From Bog-159 sp049511415 (GTDB taxonomy: Bacteria > Acidobacteriota > Terriglobia > Bryobacterales > Bryobacteraceae), in the NCBI GenBank assembly GCA_049511415.1, contig JBEKYC010000033.1, positions 1-64,000 of the forward strand: 64,000 bases of DNA, in the 5' to 3' direction. The position numbers and the translations under genes were made by a program. Below the pieces are notes generated by a model. The model worked only from the letters and a program-made list of their open reading frames with translations. It had not been told where the DNA came from and searched no databases. This document shows positions 43,382-51,443 of this stretch, piece after piece. Numbering within the stretch: the first letter of the stretch is position 1; each line of letters opens with the position of its first letter.

Positions 43382-44380
43382 ATGCGCCCCGCCCAGATCC
43401 TGGCCGAATTCCCGCGGCTTTCCGCGCTGGTAGTCGGCGATATCTGCCTGGACCGCTGGTGCACGTACGATCCGGCCGCCTCCGAGCCGTCCCGCGAAAC
43501 CGGCATCCCTCGTATTGGAGTGGTGCGCACGGAAGTCACGCCGGGCGCGGGCGGAACCGTTGCCAACAATCTGGCCGCGTTGGGTGTGGGCCGCGTCGCG
43601 GTGCTGGGCGCCATCGGCGATGATGGCTTCGGCTTCGAACTGGCGCGGGCGCTGGATGCCCGCCGTATTTCCGCCGAGTTATGCGTGCGTGCGCGCGATA
43701 TCCAGACCTTCACTTACACCAAGGTCATCAATGCACAAACCGAGTCGGAAGACCAGCCGCGGCTCGATTTTATCAATACCGCGCCGCTCCCGCCGGATGT
43801 GGAAAGCCGCATTCTGGACGGCGTGCAGATGAACGTGGAGTCGTTCGACGTCATTCTGATTGCGGATCAGGCGGAAACTGGCCAGGGCGGTGTGGTGACG
43901 CCGGCCGTCCGGGAATTGCTGGCCGAGTTAGCGCCGCAATATCCGGACCGCATCTTCTGGGCCGACTCGCGCGCCCGTATCCAGCACTTTCGCAACGTGA
44001 TCGTGAAGCCGAATTGGGCCGAAGCCGAAACGGCATGCCGCGCCATCTCCGGCGAGACGGATTTCGCGGCTTTGCGCCGCCACGCCAGAGCCCCGGTGAT
44101 GTTCGTCACGCGCGGCGCAGATGGCGTCCTGGCAATCGATGCACACGGTGAAAGCTGGGTACACACGCAACCGGTGGCGAACCCAGTCGACATATGCGGG
44201 GCGGGCGATAGTTTCTCCGCCGGCGCGTCGATGGCGCTGCGCGTGACCGGCTCGCCAGTGGAAGCCGCGCGATTCGGGAATCTGGTGGCATCCGTCACGA
44301 TCATGCAGAAAGGAACCGGCACTGCCGCGCCGGAAGAGGTGCTGGCAGCATATGCCCGACAACCGGACTCTGGCGATTGA
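43382..44380 (+). CDS. PfkB-family carbohydrate kinase, HldE/RfaE-like
   Basis: 332 residues from ATG 43382, one base after the preceding stop. The N-terminus LVVGDICLDRWCTYDPAASEPSRE and TEVTPGAGGTVANNLAALG resembles the kinase domain of HldE (heptose-7-phosphate kinase), and the C-terminal PVDICGAGDSFSAGASMAL holds the anion hole and catalytic Asp of PfkB kinases. No nucleotidyltransferase domain is fused. It should phosphorylate a sugar in the pathway encoded with its neighbours. Its last 29 bases overlap the ROK gene. Confidence 0.88.
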   Translation: MRPAQILAEFPRLSALVVGDICLDRWCTYDPAASEPSRETGIPRIGVVRTEVTPGAGGTVANNLAALGVGRVAVLGAIGDDGFGFELARALDARRISAELCVRARDIQTFTYTKVINAQTESEDQPRLDFINTAPLPPDVESRILDGVQMNVESFDVILIADQAETGQGGVVTPAVRELLAELAPQYPDRIFWADSRARIQHFRNVIVKPNWAEAETACRAISGETDFAALRRHARAPVMFVTRGADGVLAIDAHGESWVHTQPVANPVDICGAGDSFSAGASMALRVTGSPVEAARFGNLVASVTIMQKGTGTAAPEEVLAAYARQPDSGD

Positions 44381-45233
44381 CGTCGGCGGCACTAAGTTTT
44401 CGATTGCCGTTTTCGACGGCGAACGCATGGTGCGCCGCGAATCGCGACGAACGGACGCCGCGGGCGGGCGGGATTGGATGCTGGATCAGATCTCCGGCAT
44501 AGCGCGGGCCTGGCAGCGTGAGATGCCGTTCGATCGCTGCGGGATCGGCTTCGGGGGGCCGGTAATCTTTAACGAGCAGCGGGTGGCTTTATCCACGCAC
44601 GTGGGGGGCTGGCGCGATTTCCGGCTCAGCGATTGGGTGCGCGACCTTTTAGGAGTGCCGGCTATCATGGACAACGACGCCAATGTGGGGGCGATCGGTG
44701 AAGGAAACTATGGCGCCGGGCGTGGGTTCTCGCCGCTTTTCTACATGACCCTATCGACCGGCATTGGCGGCGGCATCTACGCCGGCGGCCGGGTCTGGCG
44801 GGGCGCGGATTCCTATGGCGGCGAAATCGGCCACCTGACGATCCGCCCGGACGGGCCTGAGTGCTTGTGCGGCTGGCACGGCTGTTTTGAGCGCATGTGC
44901 AGCGGCCTGTGGCTGGCGCGCGATTATGGGCGGACCGCCGTGGATTTGCTGCAAGACGCCACCTTTGTAAGCCGGTACGTCGTGGATCTGGCGCTTGGCT
45001 TGAAGGCCTGCATCATGCTTCTGAACCCCGCGCGAATCGTGATCGGCGGGGGCATCAGCAAGGCAGGCGAGCGCCTGTTCGTGCCGCTGCGCGCCGAGTT
45101 GCGGCGTCAGATCACCGACTGGTCGGGCGCCCGTATCGACGTAGTTCCGGCGGCGCTGGGCGACGATAGTGTGCTGTGGGGCGCGCTGGCGTTGGCGGAG
45201 TTGCCTTCGCAGGGGTTGTCTGCGAACCGATGA
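44352..45233 (+). CDS. ROK-family sugar kinase
   Basis: 293 residues. ATP-binding LAIDVGGTKFSIAVFDGE, GIGFGGPV, catalytic DNDANVGAIGE, TLSTGIGGGIYAGGRV and the ROK zinc site CLCGWHGCFE (Cys-x-Cys-x4-Cys) are present. No HTH, so an enzyme rather than a NagC-type repressor. Probably phosphorylates glucose, N-acetyl sugar or related hexose. Overlaps the PfkB gene by 29 bp; last gene of the operon before pgsA 23 bp further on. Confidence 0.9.
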   Translation: MPDNRTLAIDVGGTKFSIAVFDGERMVRRESRRTDAAGGRDWMLDQISGIARAWQREMPFDRCGIGFGGPVIFNEQRVALSTHVGGWRDFRLSDWVRDLLGVPAIMDNDANVGAIGEGNYGAGRGFSPLFYMTLSTGIGGGIYAGGRVWRGADSYGGEIGHLTIRPDGPECLCGWHGCFERMCSGLWLARDYGRTAVDLLQDATFVSRYVVDLALGLKACIMLLNPARIVIGGGISKAGERLFVPLRAELRRQITDWSGARIDVVPAALGDDSVLWGALALAELPSQGLSANR

Positions 45234-45256
45234 AAGCTATATATTTGGGATGAGCG

Positions 45257-45940
45257 ATGAATATCCCGAATCTACTGACTATTCTGCGGATCTTCTTCGT
45301 CCCGCTGCTGGTCGCCGCGCTGGTGCAGGAGCGCGTGGTGCTGCACGTGCGCGATGCGGACATCACGAATGTCTGGCTGGCGCTGGGCATTTTCCTTTGC
45401 GCGGCCAGCACGGACCTTCTGGATGGCTACCTGGCCAGACGCTGGCGGCAGATCACAACCATCGGCACGCTGCTTGATCCCATCGCCGACAAACTGTTGA
45501 TCTCCGCTGCGCTCATCGCCCTGGTGCAAGTGCAGGCAGTGCCCGCCTGGATGGTCATTTTGATCGTGGGCCGCGAATTCGCCGTGTCGGGTCTGCGCGC
45601 TATCGCCGCGGCGGAAGGCTACACCATCAAAGCCAGCGATCTGGGGAAGACCAAGATGGTTTCCCAGGTGGCTGCTATTTCGTGTTTGCTGTTGAGTGTC
45701 CGGTATCCGGCGCTGCACACCACCGCGATCGTGCTGATGTGGGGCGTGGTGGTCTTTGCCATGCTTTCGGCATTCAGCTATTTTCGTAAGTTCTGGCGCC
45801 GCGTCGATGAAAGGGTCAAGAAGCGCCGGCGCCGCGAGCTGCTGTTGATTGAAAAGCGCAAGAAGCAGACGGCCTTGCGTCAGAGCGGTTCCGGGGCGGG
45901 GACTGCCGGCGCGGGCTTGGGCGAGGGCGGCAGAATCTGA
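45257..45940 (+). CDS. pgsA: CDP-diacylglycerol-glycerol-3-phosphate 3-phosphatidyltransferase
   Basis: 227 residues, polytopic membrane protein. The CDP-alcohol phosphotransferase signature D-G-x2-A-R-x8-G-x3-D-x3-D is met by DGYLARRWRQITTIGTLLDP followed by IADK. Four to six hydrophobic helices, e.g. FFVPLLVAALVQE and TAIVLMWGVVVFAML. Makes phosphatidylglycerol phosphate. The C-terminal 45 residues are charged and extend 61 bp into the convergent rodZ gene, an unusual long overlap. May be cotranscribed with the sugar-kinase operon. Confidence 0.92.
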   Translation: MNIPNLLTILRIFFVPLLVAALVQERVVLHVRDADITNVWLALGIFLCAASTDLLDGYLARRWRQITTIGTLLDPIADKLLISAALIALVQVQAVPAWMVILIVGREFAVSGLRAIAAAEGYTIKASDLGKTKMVSQVAAISCLLLSVRYPALHTTAIVLMWGVVVFAMLSAFSYFRKFWRRVDERVKKRRRRELLLIEKRKKQTALRQSGSGAGTAGAGLGEGGRI

Positions 45941-46761
45941 ACACCCTTGGCGGTGACTTCCACGATCCGGATCTGGCCCTTGGGTCCGAGATCGCCTGCC
46001 GGCTTTCCATTGACGGTCACGTGCAGATCACCGGCATTGCCGGTGCGAATTCGTATCGCGTCCGCGGCATCGAAGGCTTTTTCCGCGCCAGGCTGCAGGA
46101 CGCCTTCCAGAATACTCTTGTTATCAGCCCAGACATGCACCCATACATTTGAGTCAACCGCGAGCGAGACGTGCAGCCCAGCGCCCGATTCCGCCGCCGG
46201 CGTGCCATCCGATGGCGGGAGTTCGGTCTTGGACGGAGTTTCCGGCGCGCCGGCCACCGTTGGAGGCACTGGCGCCGGCTCGGAAGCCTTGCGCACGGGC
46301 GCCGCGGAAGCACTGCGCGCAAGAGAGGTGCCTTGCACGGGCGGCGCCGGATGTCGGCTACGCAGCCACCAGGCATATAGCGCCGAACAGACGAGCATGA
46401 CCGCAACCACGCCCGCCAGCGCCGGCAGCAGCGAGGAAGTCGAGCGGCTGCCGCCGTCCCATTCGGTGACGCGCGGCACTTTGAAGGCCGGTTCGGCGGG
46501 AGTCGCGAAACTCGGCAGATCCGTGGCTGGGCTGACCGCTTTCTCCACTTCGGCGGCCAAGCCTTCTTCGTCCAGGCCCAGAAACCGGGCGTACTGCCGT
46601 GCGAAGCTCTTCGCGAACACACCTCCAGGCAGCCGCTCGTACTGGTCCTGTTCAATGGCATCCAGCAAGCGGGCGGAGATTTTGGTTTCGCGGGAGATCT
46701 GCTCCAGGCTCAACTCTTTGCGCAGACGCTCGCGGCGCAACGTTTCACCTACGGAACTCAT
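45880..46761 (-). CDS. rodZ: RodZ-like helix-turn-helix membrane protein
   Basis: 293 residues. N-terminal cytoplasmic HTH (MSSVGETLRRERLRKELSLE, QISRETKISARLLDAIEQDQ, LPGGVFAKSFARQYARFLGL), a single membrane helix (LLPALAGVVAVMLVCSALYAWWL, about 110-132), a Pro/Ala-rich linker and a C-terminal DUF4115-type beta domain (LHVSLAVDSNVWVHVWADNK, GNAGDLHVTVNGKPAGDLGP). This is the RodZ architecture: links MreB to the envelope and cell shape. The end overlaps pgsA by 61 bp. mreB is not in the window. Confidence 0.88.
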   Translation of the reverse strand: MSSVGETLRRERLRKELSLEQISRETKISARLLDAIEQDQYERLPGGVFAKSFARQYARFLGLDEEGLAAEVEKAVSPATDLPSFATPAEPAFKVPRVTEWDGGSRSTSSLLPALAGVVAVMLVCSALYAWWLRSRHPAPPVQGTSLARSASAAPVRKASEPAPVPPTVAGAPETPSKTELPPSDGTPAAESGAGLHVSLAVDSNVWVHVWADNKSILEGVLQPGAEKAFDAADAIRIRTGNAGDLHVTVNGKPAGDLGPKGQIRIVEVTAKGVQILPPSPKPAPAVPAPEPL

Positions 46762-46762
46762 A

Positions 46763-46774
46763 CACTGCGCAGTG
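46763..46774. promoter_or_regulatory. 12-bp perfect palindrome next to the rodZ start
   Basis: CACTGCGCAGTG lies two bases upstream of the rodZ ATG on the minus strand, in the 63-bp divergent region that also contains TATAAT at 46787-46792 reading toward the methyltransferase. Possibly an operator; may be chance. Confidence 0.3.
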
Positions 46775-46824
46775 ACCCCTAGAAGTTATAATACAACAGT
46801 AACTCCCGTGAACTTCCTTTTCAG

Positions 46825-47772
46825 ATGACTGCTTGTTTGGTGTGCGGCCAGCCCGCGTTCCGTCCGCTGTGTGCCGCCACCGACCGTCTGTACGGAACCA
46901 CCCAGCGAGAGTTTCAAATCGTGGCTTGCGTCACTTGCGGCTTGATACGGCTCGCCCCCACACCGGCCCCCGACGATCTGCGGGCGTATTATCCCGCGCA
47001 TTACTGGTTCGAGCCGGATGACAGCCTCGCCGGTGGTCTGGCGGAGAGTTATCGCCGCCTGGTCCTGCGCGATCATGTGCGCTTTGTTACCCGCGCGTTA
47101 GCCGCAAGCCGCGAGACGGGCCCGATCCTCGACGTAGGCTGTGGCGGCGGACTGTTTCCACGCATGCTGCGCGAGCAGGGCCTACCGGCCATGGGGCTGG
47201 ATTCCTCGGTCGAAGCCGCCGCGGTGGCTTGGCGAGTGAACGGCGTGCCGGTGCTGTGCGGCGACTTGACGCAGGCTCCCGTGGCCGCGGGGTCCTGTGC
47301 CGCCATCACCATGTTTCACGTGCTCGAGCACGTCTACGATCCACGCGCTTACCTGGGGGTTGCGCGTGAACTGCTCAAGCCCGGCGGACGCCTGATCGCA
47401 CAGGTCCCCAACGCGGCCTGTTGGCAGTTCCGCCTGCTGGGCGCGCACTGGAATGGAGTGGACGCTCCCAGGCATCTAACCGATTTCCGCGCGCGCGATC
47501 TGGAAGCATTGCTGGCAGCCGCGGGATTCGCAGTGGTGCGCCGCAAGTTCTTCTCGCTGCGGGACAATCCCGCGGGGCTCGCCACCAGCCTCGCGCCCGC
47601 GCTCGATCCCATGGCGCGCCGCGTGCGAGGTATCCGCGAAACGGCGCACGTGAAGCTTGCGAAGGATCTGGCGTATTTCGCTCTAGTGGCCGCGAGCCTG
47701 CCTTTCACACTGCTGGAAGCGGCTTGCCGGGCCGGTTCGACAATCATGATCGAGGCGCGCATCCGGCCATGA
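46825..47772 (+). CDS. class I SAM-dependent methyltransferase with N-terminal zinc-ribbon
   Basis: 315 residues. CLVCGQPAFRPLC and VACVTCGLIRLAPTP form a four-cysteine zinc-binding start, typical of methyltransferase-13 family members of saccharide or polyketide clusters. The Rossmann domain has ILDVGCGGGLFPRML, then FHVLEHVYDPRAYLGVAREL and LKPGGRLIAQVPN. Small-molecule or glycan methylation is inferred. Its stop overlaps the next methyltransferase start in ATGA. Confidence 0.88.
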   Translation: MTACLVCGQPAFRPLCAATDRLYGTTQREFQIVACVTCGLIRLAPTPAPDDLRAYYPAHYWFEPDDSLAGGLAESYRRLVLRDHVRFVTRALAASRETGPILDVGCGGGLFPRMLREQGLPAMGLDSSVEAAAVAWRVNGVPVLCGDLTQAPVAAGSCAAITMFHVLEHVYDPRAYLGVARELLKPGGRLIAQVPNAACWQFRLLGAHWNGVDAPRHLTDFRARDLEALLAAAGFAVVRRKFFSLRDNPAGLATSLAPALDPMARRVRGIRETAHVKLAKDLAYFALVAASLPFTLLEAACRAGSTIMIEARIRP

Positions 47773-48473
47773 GCTATTCCGACATTGTGGATCGCCTGCC
47801 CGGTTGGCTCGCGCGCCATGTCCTACATTTCGAAGCCACGATCGAACGCGAGGTGGCGAATTTAGCCGCCAGTCTGCCGCTAGGTGCGCGCGTACTAGAT
47901 GCCGGCGCAGGCGAAATGCGGCACGCGCGTTACTTCGGACGCCAGCGCTACACGGGCGTGGATCTGGCGGTCGGCGACCACGCCTGGGACTACAGCCGGC
48001 TCCACGCACTGGCGGATCTGGCGGAACTGCCGTTCGCCTCCGGTTGCTTCCACGCCGCGATCCATATTGTCACGCTGGAGCATGTGCGCGAACCCGCCCG
48101 TGTCTTGGCCGAGATTGCGCGTACGATGGCTCCTGGCGCGCGGCTGCTCGCGATTGTGCCGCATGAATGGGAAGTGCACCAATCGCCGCATGATTATTTC
48201 CGCTTTACACGGCACGGGATGGCCTATTTGCTGGAGCGCGCCGGGCTGGTGGAGATCGAGTTGCGCCCGGTGGGCGGTTACTTCCGTCTGCTGTCGCGCC
48301 GCTTGCTAAACGGGCTACAATTCTTCACAGGGGGTCTCCGCTGGATCGGTTTCGTCCCCGCCGCGTTGTTACTGGCGCCGCCGGCCTTGCTGATGCCATT
48401 TCTGGATTTTCTGGACCGTGAACGCAACTTCACCCTGGGATACGTATGCACCGCCACAAGACCGCCCTGTTGA
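47769..48473 (+). CDS. class I SAM-dependent methyltransferase
   Basis: 234 residues from ATG 47769 (ATGA overlap with the previous stop). VLDAGAGEMRHARYFGRQRY and HIVTLEHVREPARVLAEIAR with MAPGARLLAIVPHEWEVHQS give the methyltransferase-11 type fold. A C-terminal hydrophobic segment (FVPAALLLAPPALLMPFLDFL) suggests membrane association. Paired with the preceding methyltransferase, so both may act on one lipid-linked or glycan substrate. The upstream longer frame lies inside the previous gene. Its last 28 bases overlap the peptidase gene. Confidence 0.87.
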   Translation: MSYSDIVDRLPGWLARHVLHFEATIEREVANLAASLPLGARVLDAGAGEMRHARYFGRQRYTGVDLAVGDHAWDYSRLHALADLAELPFASGCFHAAIHIVTLEHVREPARVLAEIARTMAPGARLLAIVPHEWEVHQSPHDYFRFTRHGMAYLLERAGLVEIELRPVGGYFRLLSRRLLNGLQFFTGGLRWIGFVPAALLLAPPALLMPFLDFLDRERNFTLGYVCTATRPPC

Positions 48474-49318
48474 TACTGGTTGCCGTGGTGGGCTTAGCGT
48501 CCGCCGCGCCGGCCAAAGATTTCAGCGGCACGCGAGCCATGGACTACGCGCGCAAAGTCGTCTCTTTCGGACCCCGGCCGCCCGGATCGGCGGCGTTGCG
48601 CAACCTGCGCGCTTATATCCTGGCGCAATTGAAATTGGACAGCTGTGAAGTAAAGGAAGACGCCTTCACCGGGCAAACGCCGGGCGGGCCGATTCCCATG
48701 GTAAATATCATCGCGCGCTTCCCGGGTAAGTCGGGCCGCGCGGTGGTCTTCAGCGGCCATTACGACACCAAGAAAATGGCTGGCGTGCGCTTCGTGGGCG
48801 CGGACGATGGCGGTTCTTCCACGGCTTTCCTTTTGGAGATGGCCGAGGCCTTGCGCGGCGCCCAACATCGCGATGACATCTACCTGGTTTGGTTCGATGG
48901 CGAGGAGGCCTTCGGCGAATGGTCGGCTACGGATAGCGTGTATGGGAGCCGCCACCTGGCGGAGCGCTGGGCCGCCGATAATACCATCGGTAAGATCAGA
49001 GCATTCTTCTTAGTCGATATGATCGGCGACAAAGACCTCGACATACTGGACGAGGAGAGCTCCTCGCGGGAGCTGCATCAGTTGGTCTGGAGCATGGCGC
49101 AACGCCTGGGTTATGGCAAGTACTTTCTGGATTCCGGCGGACCCGTCGACGACGATCACATGCCGTTCGTGAAGATGGGTGTCAATGCCGTGGACCTGAT
49201 CGACTTCGACAAGACTTACTGGCACACGCCGAACGATACCATCGACAAACTGAGCGCGCATAGCTTCGACGTGGTGGGGATGGTGCTGATGGCGGCGCTG
49301 GGAGAGTTGGAGAAGTAA
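48446..49318 (+). CDS. M28-family glutaminyl-peptide cyclotransferase-like protein
   Basis: 290 residues with signal peptide (ALLILVAVVGLASAAPAK). Zinc-site motifs: VVFSGHYDTKK, VGADDGGSSTAFLLEMAEAL, WFDGEEAFGEWSATDSVYGS and the late His in YWHTPNDTID. The FDGEEAF..WS..DS.YGSRHLA block is characteristic of glutaminyl cyclases within M28. It would cyclise N-terminal Gln or act as an aminopeptidase in the periplasm. Overlaps the preceding methyltransferase by 28 bp. Confidence 0.9.
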   Translation: MHRHKTALLILVAVVGLASAAPAKDFSGTRAMDYARKVVSFGPRPPGSAALRNLRAYILAQLKLDSCEVKEDAFTGQTPGGPIPMVNIIARFPGKSGRAVVFSGHYDTKKMAGVRFVGADDGGSSTAFLLEMAEALRGAQHRDDIYLVWFDGEEAFGEWSATDSVYGSRHLAERWAADNTIGKIRAFFLVDMIGDKDLDILDEESSSRELHQLVWSMAQRLGYGKYFLDSGGPVDDDHMPFVKMGVNAVDLIDFDKTYWHTPNDTIDKLSAHSFDVVGMVLMAALGELEK

Positions 49319-49399
49319 TTGGGGCAGGGCCTTGCACCGCAAGCAGATCCTGAAACTCTTCCCCCCTCCGGCTCGTCAGTGAAGAGTGTGCACAAGCGC

Positions 49400-49999
49400 A
49401 TGAGATCCCTGTTACTAGCAGCCCTACTTCTGGCCCCCGCGGCATCCGCCCAGCTCGTTTCAGTCGGCGTGCGCGGCGGCGTTCCCTTTACCGGCGGCTT
49501 CTCCAGCATCACGGATGTGCCGCCACCCGACTTTGACCGCAGCTACTCGGGTTCGAAAGAGTACATCGTCGGTGCGATGGTTGAGCTGCATTTACCACTC
49601 GGTTTTTCCGTGGAGGCGGACGCGCTTTATCATCCGTTGAACCTATCCTCGCAAGTCAGCACGGGGACTGCGGTTTATACCGATTCCACGACCTACAACT
49701 CGTTTGAGTTCCCGGTTGTAGCAAAGTACCGATTTCTGCACCTTCCATTGGTGAAGCCATTCGTGGAAGCAGGTCCGAGTTTTCGCGCGGCCGCGACGGC
49801 GGTCAACTATCTTTCACACGAGGGCCTGACGTTGGGAGGGGGCGTAGAAATCAAGCTGGGAAGACTGCGCCTGGAACCGGAGTTGCGTTACATACGATGG
49901 CGCGCGGATACTATGGTCAACCAGGACAACATGCCCGTCAGCGGCCCTTCCATTTCGAACCTGAACCAGGCCGAACTTCTGGTTGGGATCGCGTTCTGA
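49400..49999 (+). CDS. outer-membrane beta-barrel protein
   Basis: 199 residues from ATG 49400 with signal peptide (LLLAALLLAPAASAQ). Alternating hydrophobic strands such as VSVGVRGGVPFTGGF, GAMVELHLPLGFSVEADALY, FEFPVVAKYRFLHLP, VKPFVEAGPSFRAAA, LEPELRYIRW and a terminal AELLVGIAF with a C-terminal Phe fit an eight-stranded barrel (porin_8/OmpA-beta-like). Upstream frame to 49319 is unconserved. Function unknown. Confidence 0.8.
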   Translation: MRSLLLAALLLAPAASAQLVSVGVRGGVPFTGGFSSITDVPPPDFDRSYSGSKEYIVGAMVELHLPLGFSVEADALYHPLNLSSQVSTGTAVYTDSTTYNSFEFPVVAKYRFLHLPLVKPFVEAGPSFRAAATAVNYLSHEGLTLGGGVEIKLGRLRLEPELRYIRWRADTMVNQDNMPVSGPSISNLNQAELLVGIAF

Positions 50000-50007
50000 A
50001 GACCCCC

Positions 50008-50016
50008 TGCTATAAT
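50008..50016 (+). promoter_or_regulatory. extended -10 promoter of the xdhC gene
   Basis: TGC-TATAAT at 50008-50016 is a perfect extended -10 element. The predicted start of transcription near 50023 is only about 3 nt before the ATG at 50026, so the xdhC mRNA would be almost leaderless. No SD sequence is seen. Confidence 0.55.
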
Positions 50017-50025
50017 TGCACCTGA

Positions 50026-50865
50026 ATGGACGTTTACGAAGAGCTGCTGCGCCTGCGCAAGCTGGGCCAGAAGTGCGCCGTCGCCACTATCGTCCAGGTG
50101 CGCGGATCCATTCCCAGTTACGAAAGCGCCAAGCTGCTGGTGCGCGAAGATGGCTCGATGATCGGCACCGTCGGGGGCGGTTGCGTCGAGGCGGAAGTCT
50201 GGAACGCGGCCCGCGAAGTTATCGCCAGCGAGCAGCCCAAGCACCTGAGCTTCAATCTGAGCCAGGACGCGGCGTACGATAACGGCCTGATCTGCGGCGG
50301 GCAGCTCGATATCTTCGTCGAGCCGGTGCTGCCCGTGCCCGGCGCGTTCATTTTCGGCGCGGGCCACATCTCGAAGAGCATCTCCAAGATCGCCAATCTG
50401 GCCGGCTTTCGAACCACGATCGTCGATAACCGGGAAGCCTTCGCCAACCGTGAGCGATTTCCGGAAGCGGATGAAATTCACGCCGCGGAATACGAAGAAG
50501 TCTTCGGCAAGCTGCCCGTCAATGAAACCAGCTACCTGATCATCGTTACGCGCGGCCATCGGGACGACATGCGCGTGCTGCAGTGGGCGGTCTCGACCAA
50601 TGCGCGCTACATTGCCATGATCGGCAGCAAACGCAAGGTCATCAGTGTGATCAAGGAGTTGGAAAAGGAAGGCATCGCGGCCCAGAGCTTGGAGCGCGTG
50701 TATGCGCCGATGGGACTCGAAATCGGCGCGGTCTCACCCGAGGAGATTGCCGTGTCGGTGGTAGCCGAAATGATCGCGGTGCGGCGCAACGCGGATTCCG
50801 GGTGGCAAGCGCTTTCGAAGTCGGTGTTCGCCGACCATTCGTTGCGCGAGTTGTTACTGCGGTGA
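50026..50865 (+). CDS. XdhC/CoxI-family protein
   Basis: 279 residues. The N-terminal XdhC_CoxI domain has CAVATIVQVRGSIPSYESAK, GSMIGTVGGGCVEAEVWNAA; the C-terminal Rossmann part has FIFGAGHISKSISKIANLAG and YIAMIGSKRKV, YAPMGLEIGAVSPEEIAVSV. These proteins insert or sulfurate the molybdenum cofactor for xanthine-dehydrogenase or CO-dehydrogenase-like enzymes. Followed by a mocA-like gene in GTGA overlap, the usual pair. The molybdoenzyme itself is not in the window. Confidence 0.92.
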   Translation: MDVYEELLRLRKLGQKCAVATIVQVRGSIPSYESAKLLVREDGSMIGTVGGGCVEAEVWNAAREVIASEQPKHLSFNLSQDAAYDNGLICGGQLDIFVEPVLPVPGAFIFGAGHISKSISKIANLAGFRTTIVDNREAFANRERFPEADEIHAAEYEEVFGKLPVNETSYLIIVTRGHRDDMRVLQWAVSTNARYIAMIGSKRKVISVIKELEKEGIAAQSLERVYAPMGLEIGAVSPEEIAVSVVAEMIAVRRNADSGWQALSKSVFADHSLRELLLR

Positions 50866-51443
50866 CCGCCGGCTTGATTCTAGCCGCCGGCGAATCGCGG
50901 CGCATGGGGTCTCCCAAGGCGCTGCTCGATTATCGTGGGGAAACATTTCTGGATCGGCTGATTGGTCTGTTCGCCGGATGCTGCTCGCCGGTGATCGCCG
51001 TTCTGGGAGCGCAAGCGGAGGAGATTCGGGCCGGATTGCGCCGGAGCGATGAAGCCCGCGTCGTGGAGAATCCGGACTTCCGCGCCGGCCAGCTCAGCTC
51101 CATGCAATGCGGCTTGCGAGCCGTGCCGGCGGAAGCGGAGCGCGTGCTCTTCACACTGGTTGACCACCCGGCAGTGTCGCCTGACACCCTTACGGCTTTG
51201 GTGGTGGCGCCGGCGGCGCCTCTATGTATTCCATGCTACGGCGGACGCCGCGGCCATCCTATTTTGTTTTCAAAGGCCCTGCTGCGGGAATTCTTGGCGC
51301 TGCCCGCCGGTTCCGCCGCGCGGGATGTTGTAACGCGGCATGCATCCGATGCCACTTATATCAACGTGCCCGATCCGGGCATCCTGGCCAACATAGATGA
51401 TAGCGAGGCTTACGCCAACCTTTTGGCGGAGAGAGGCGCATGA
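50862..51443 (+). CDS. MocA/MobA-like molybdenum-cofactor nucleotidyltransferase
   Basis: 193 residues from GTG 50862, overlapping the xdhC stop by 4 bp. N-terminal TAGLILAAGESRRMGSPKAL is the nucleotide-binding signature, with FTLVDHPAVSPDTL (metal Asp) and GHPILFSKALLREFL as in MocA cytidylyltransferases. It would attach CMP (or GMP) to molybdopterin for the enzyme served by XdhC. Stop overlaps the asmA-like gene start in ATGA, making a coupled trio. Confidence 0.88.
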   Translation: MTAGLILAAGESRRMGSPKALLDYRGETFLDRLIGLFAGCCSPVIAVLGAQAEEIRAGLRRSDEARVVENPDFRAGQLSSMQCGLRAVPAEAERVLFTLVDHPAVSPDTLTALVVAPAAPLCIPCYGGRRGHPILFSKALLREFLALPAGSAARDVVTRHASDATYINVPDPGILANIDDSEAYANLLAERGA

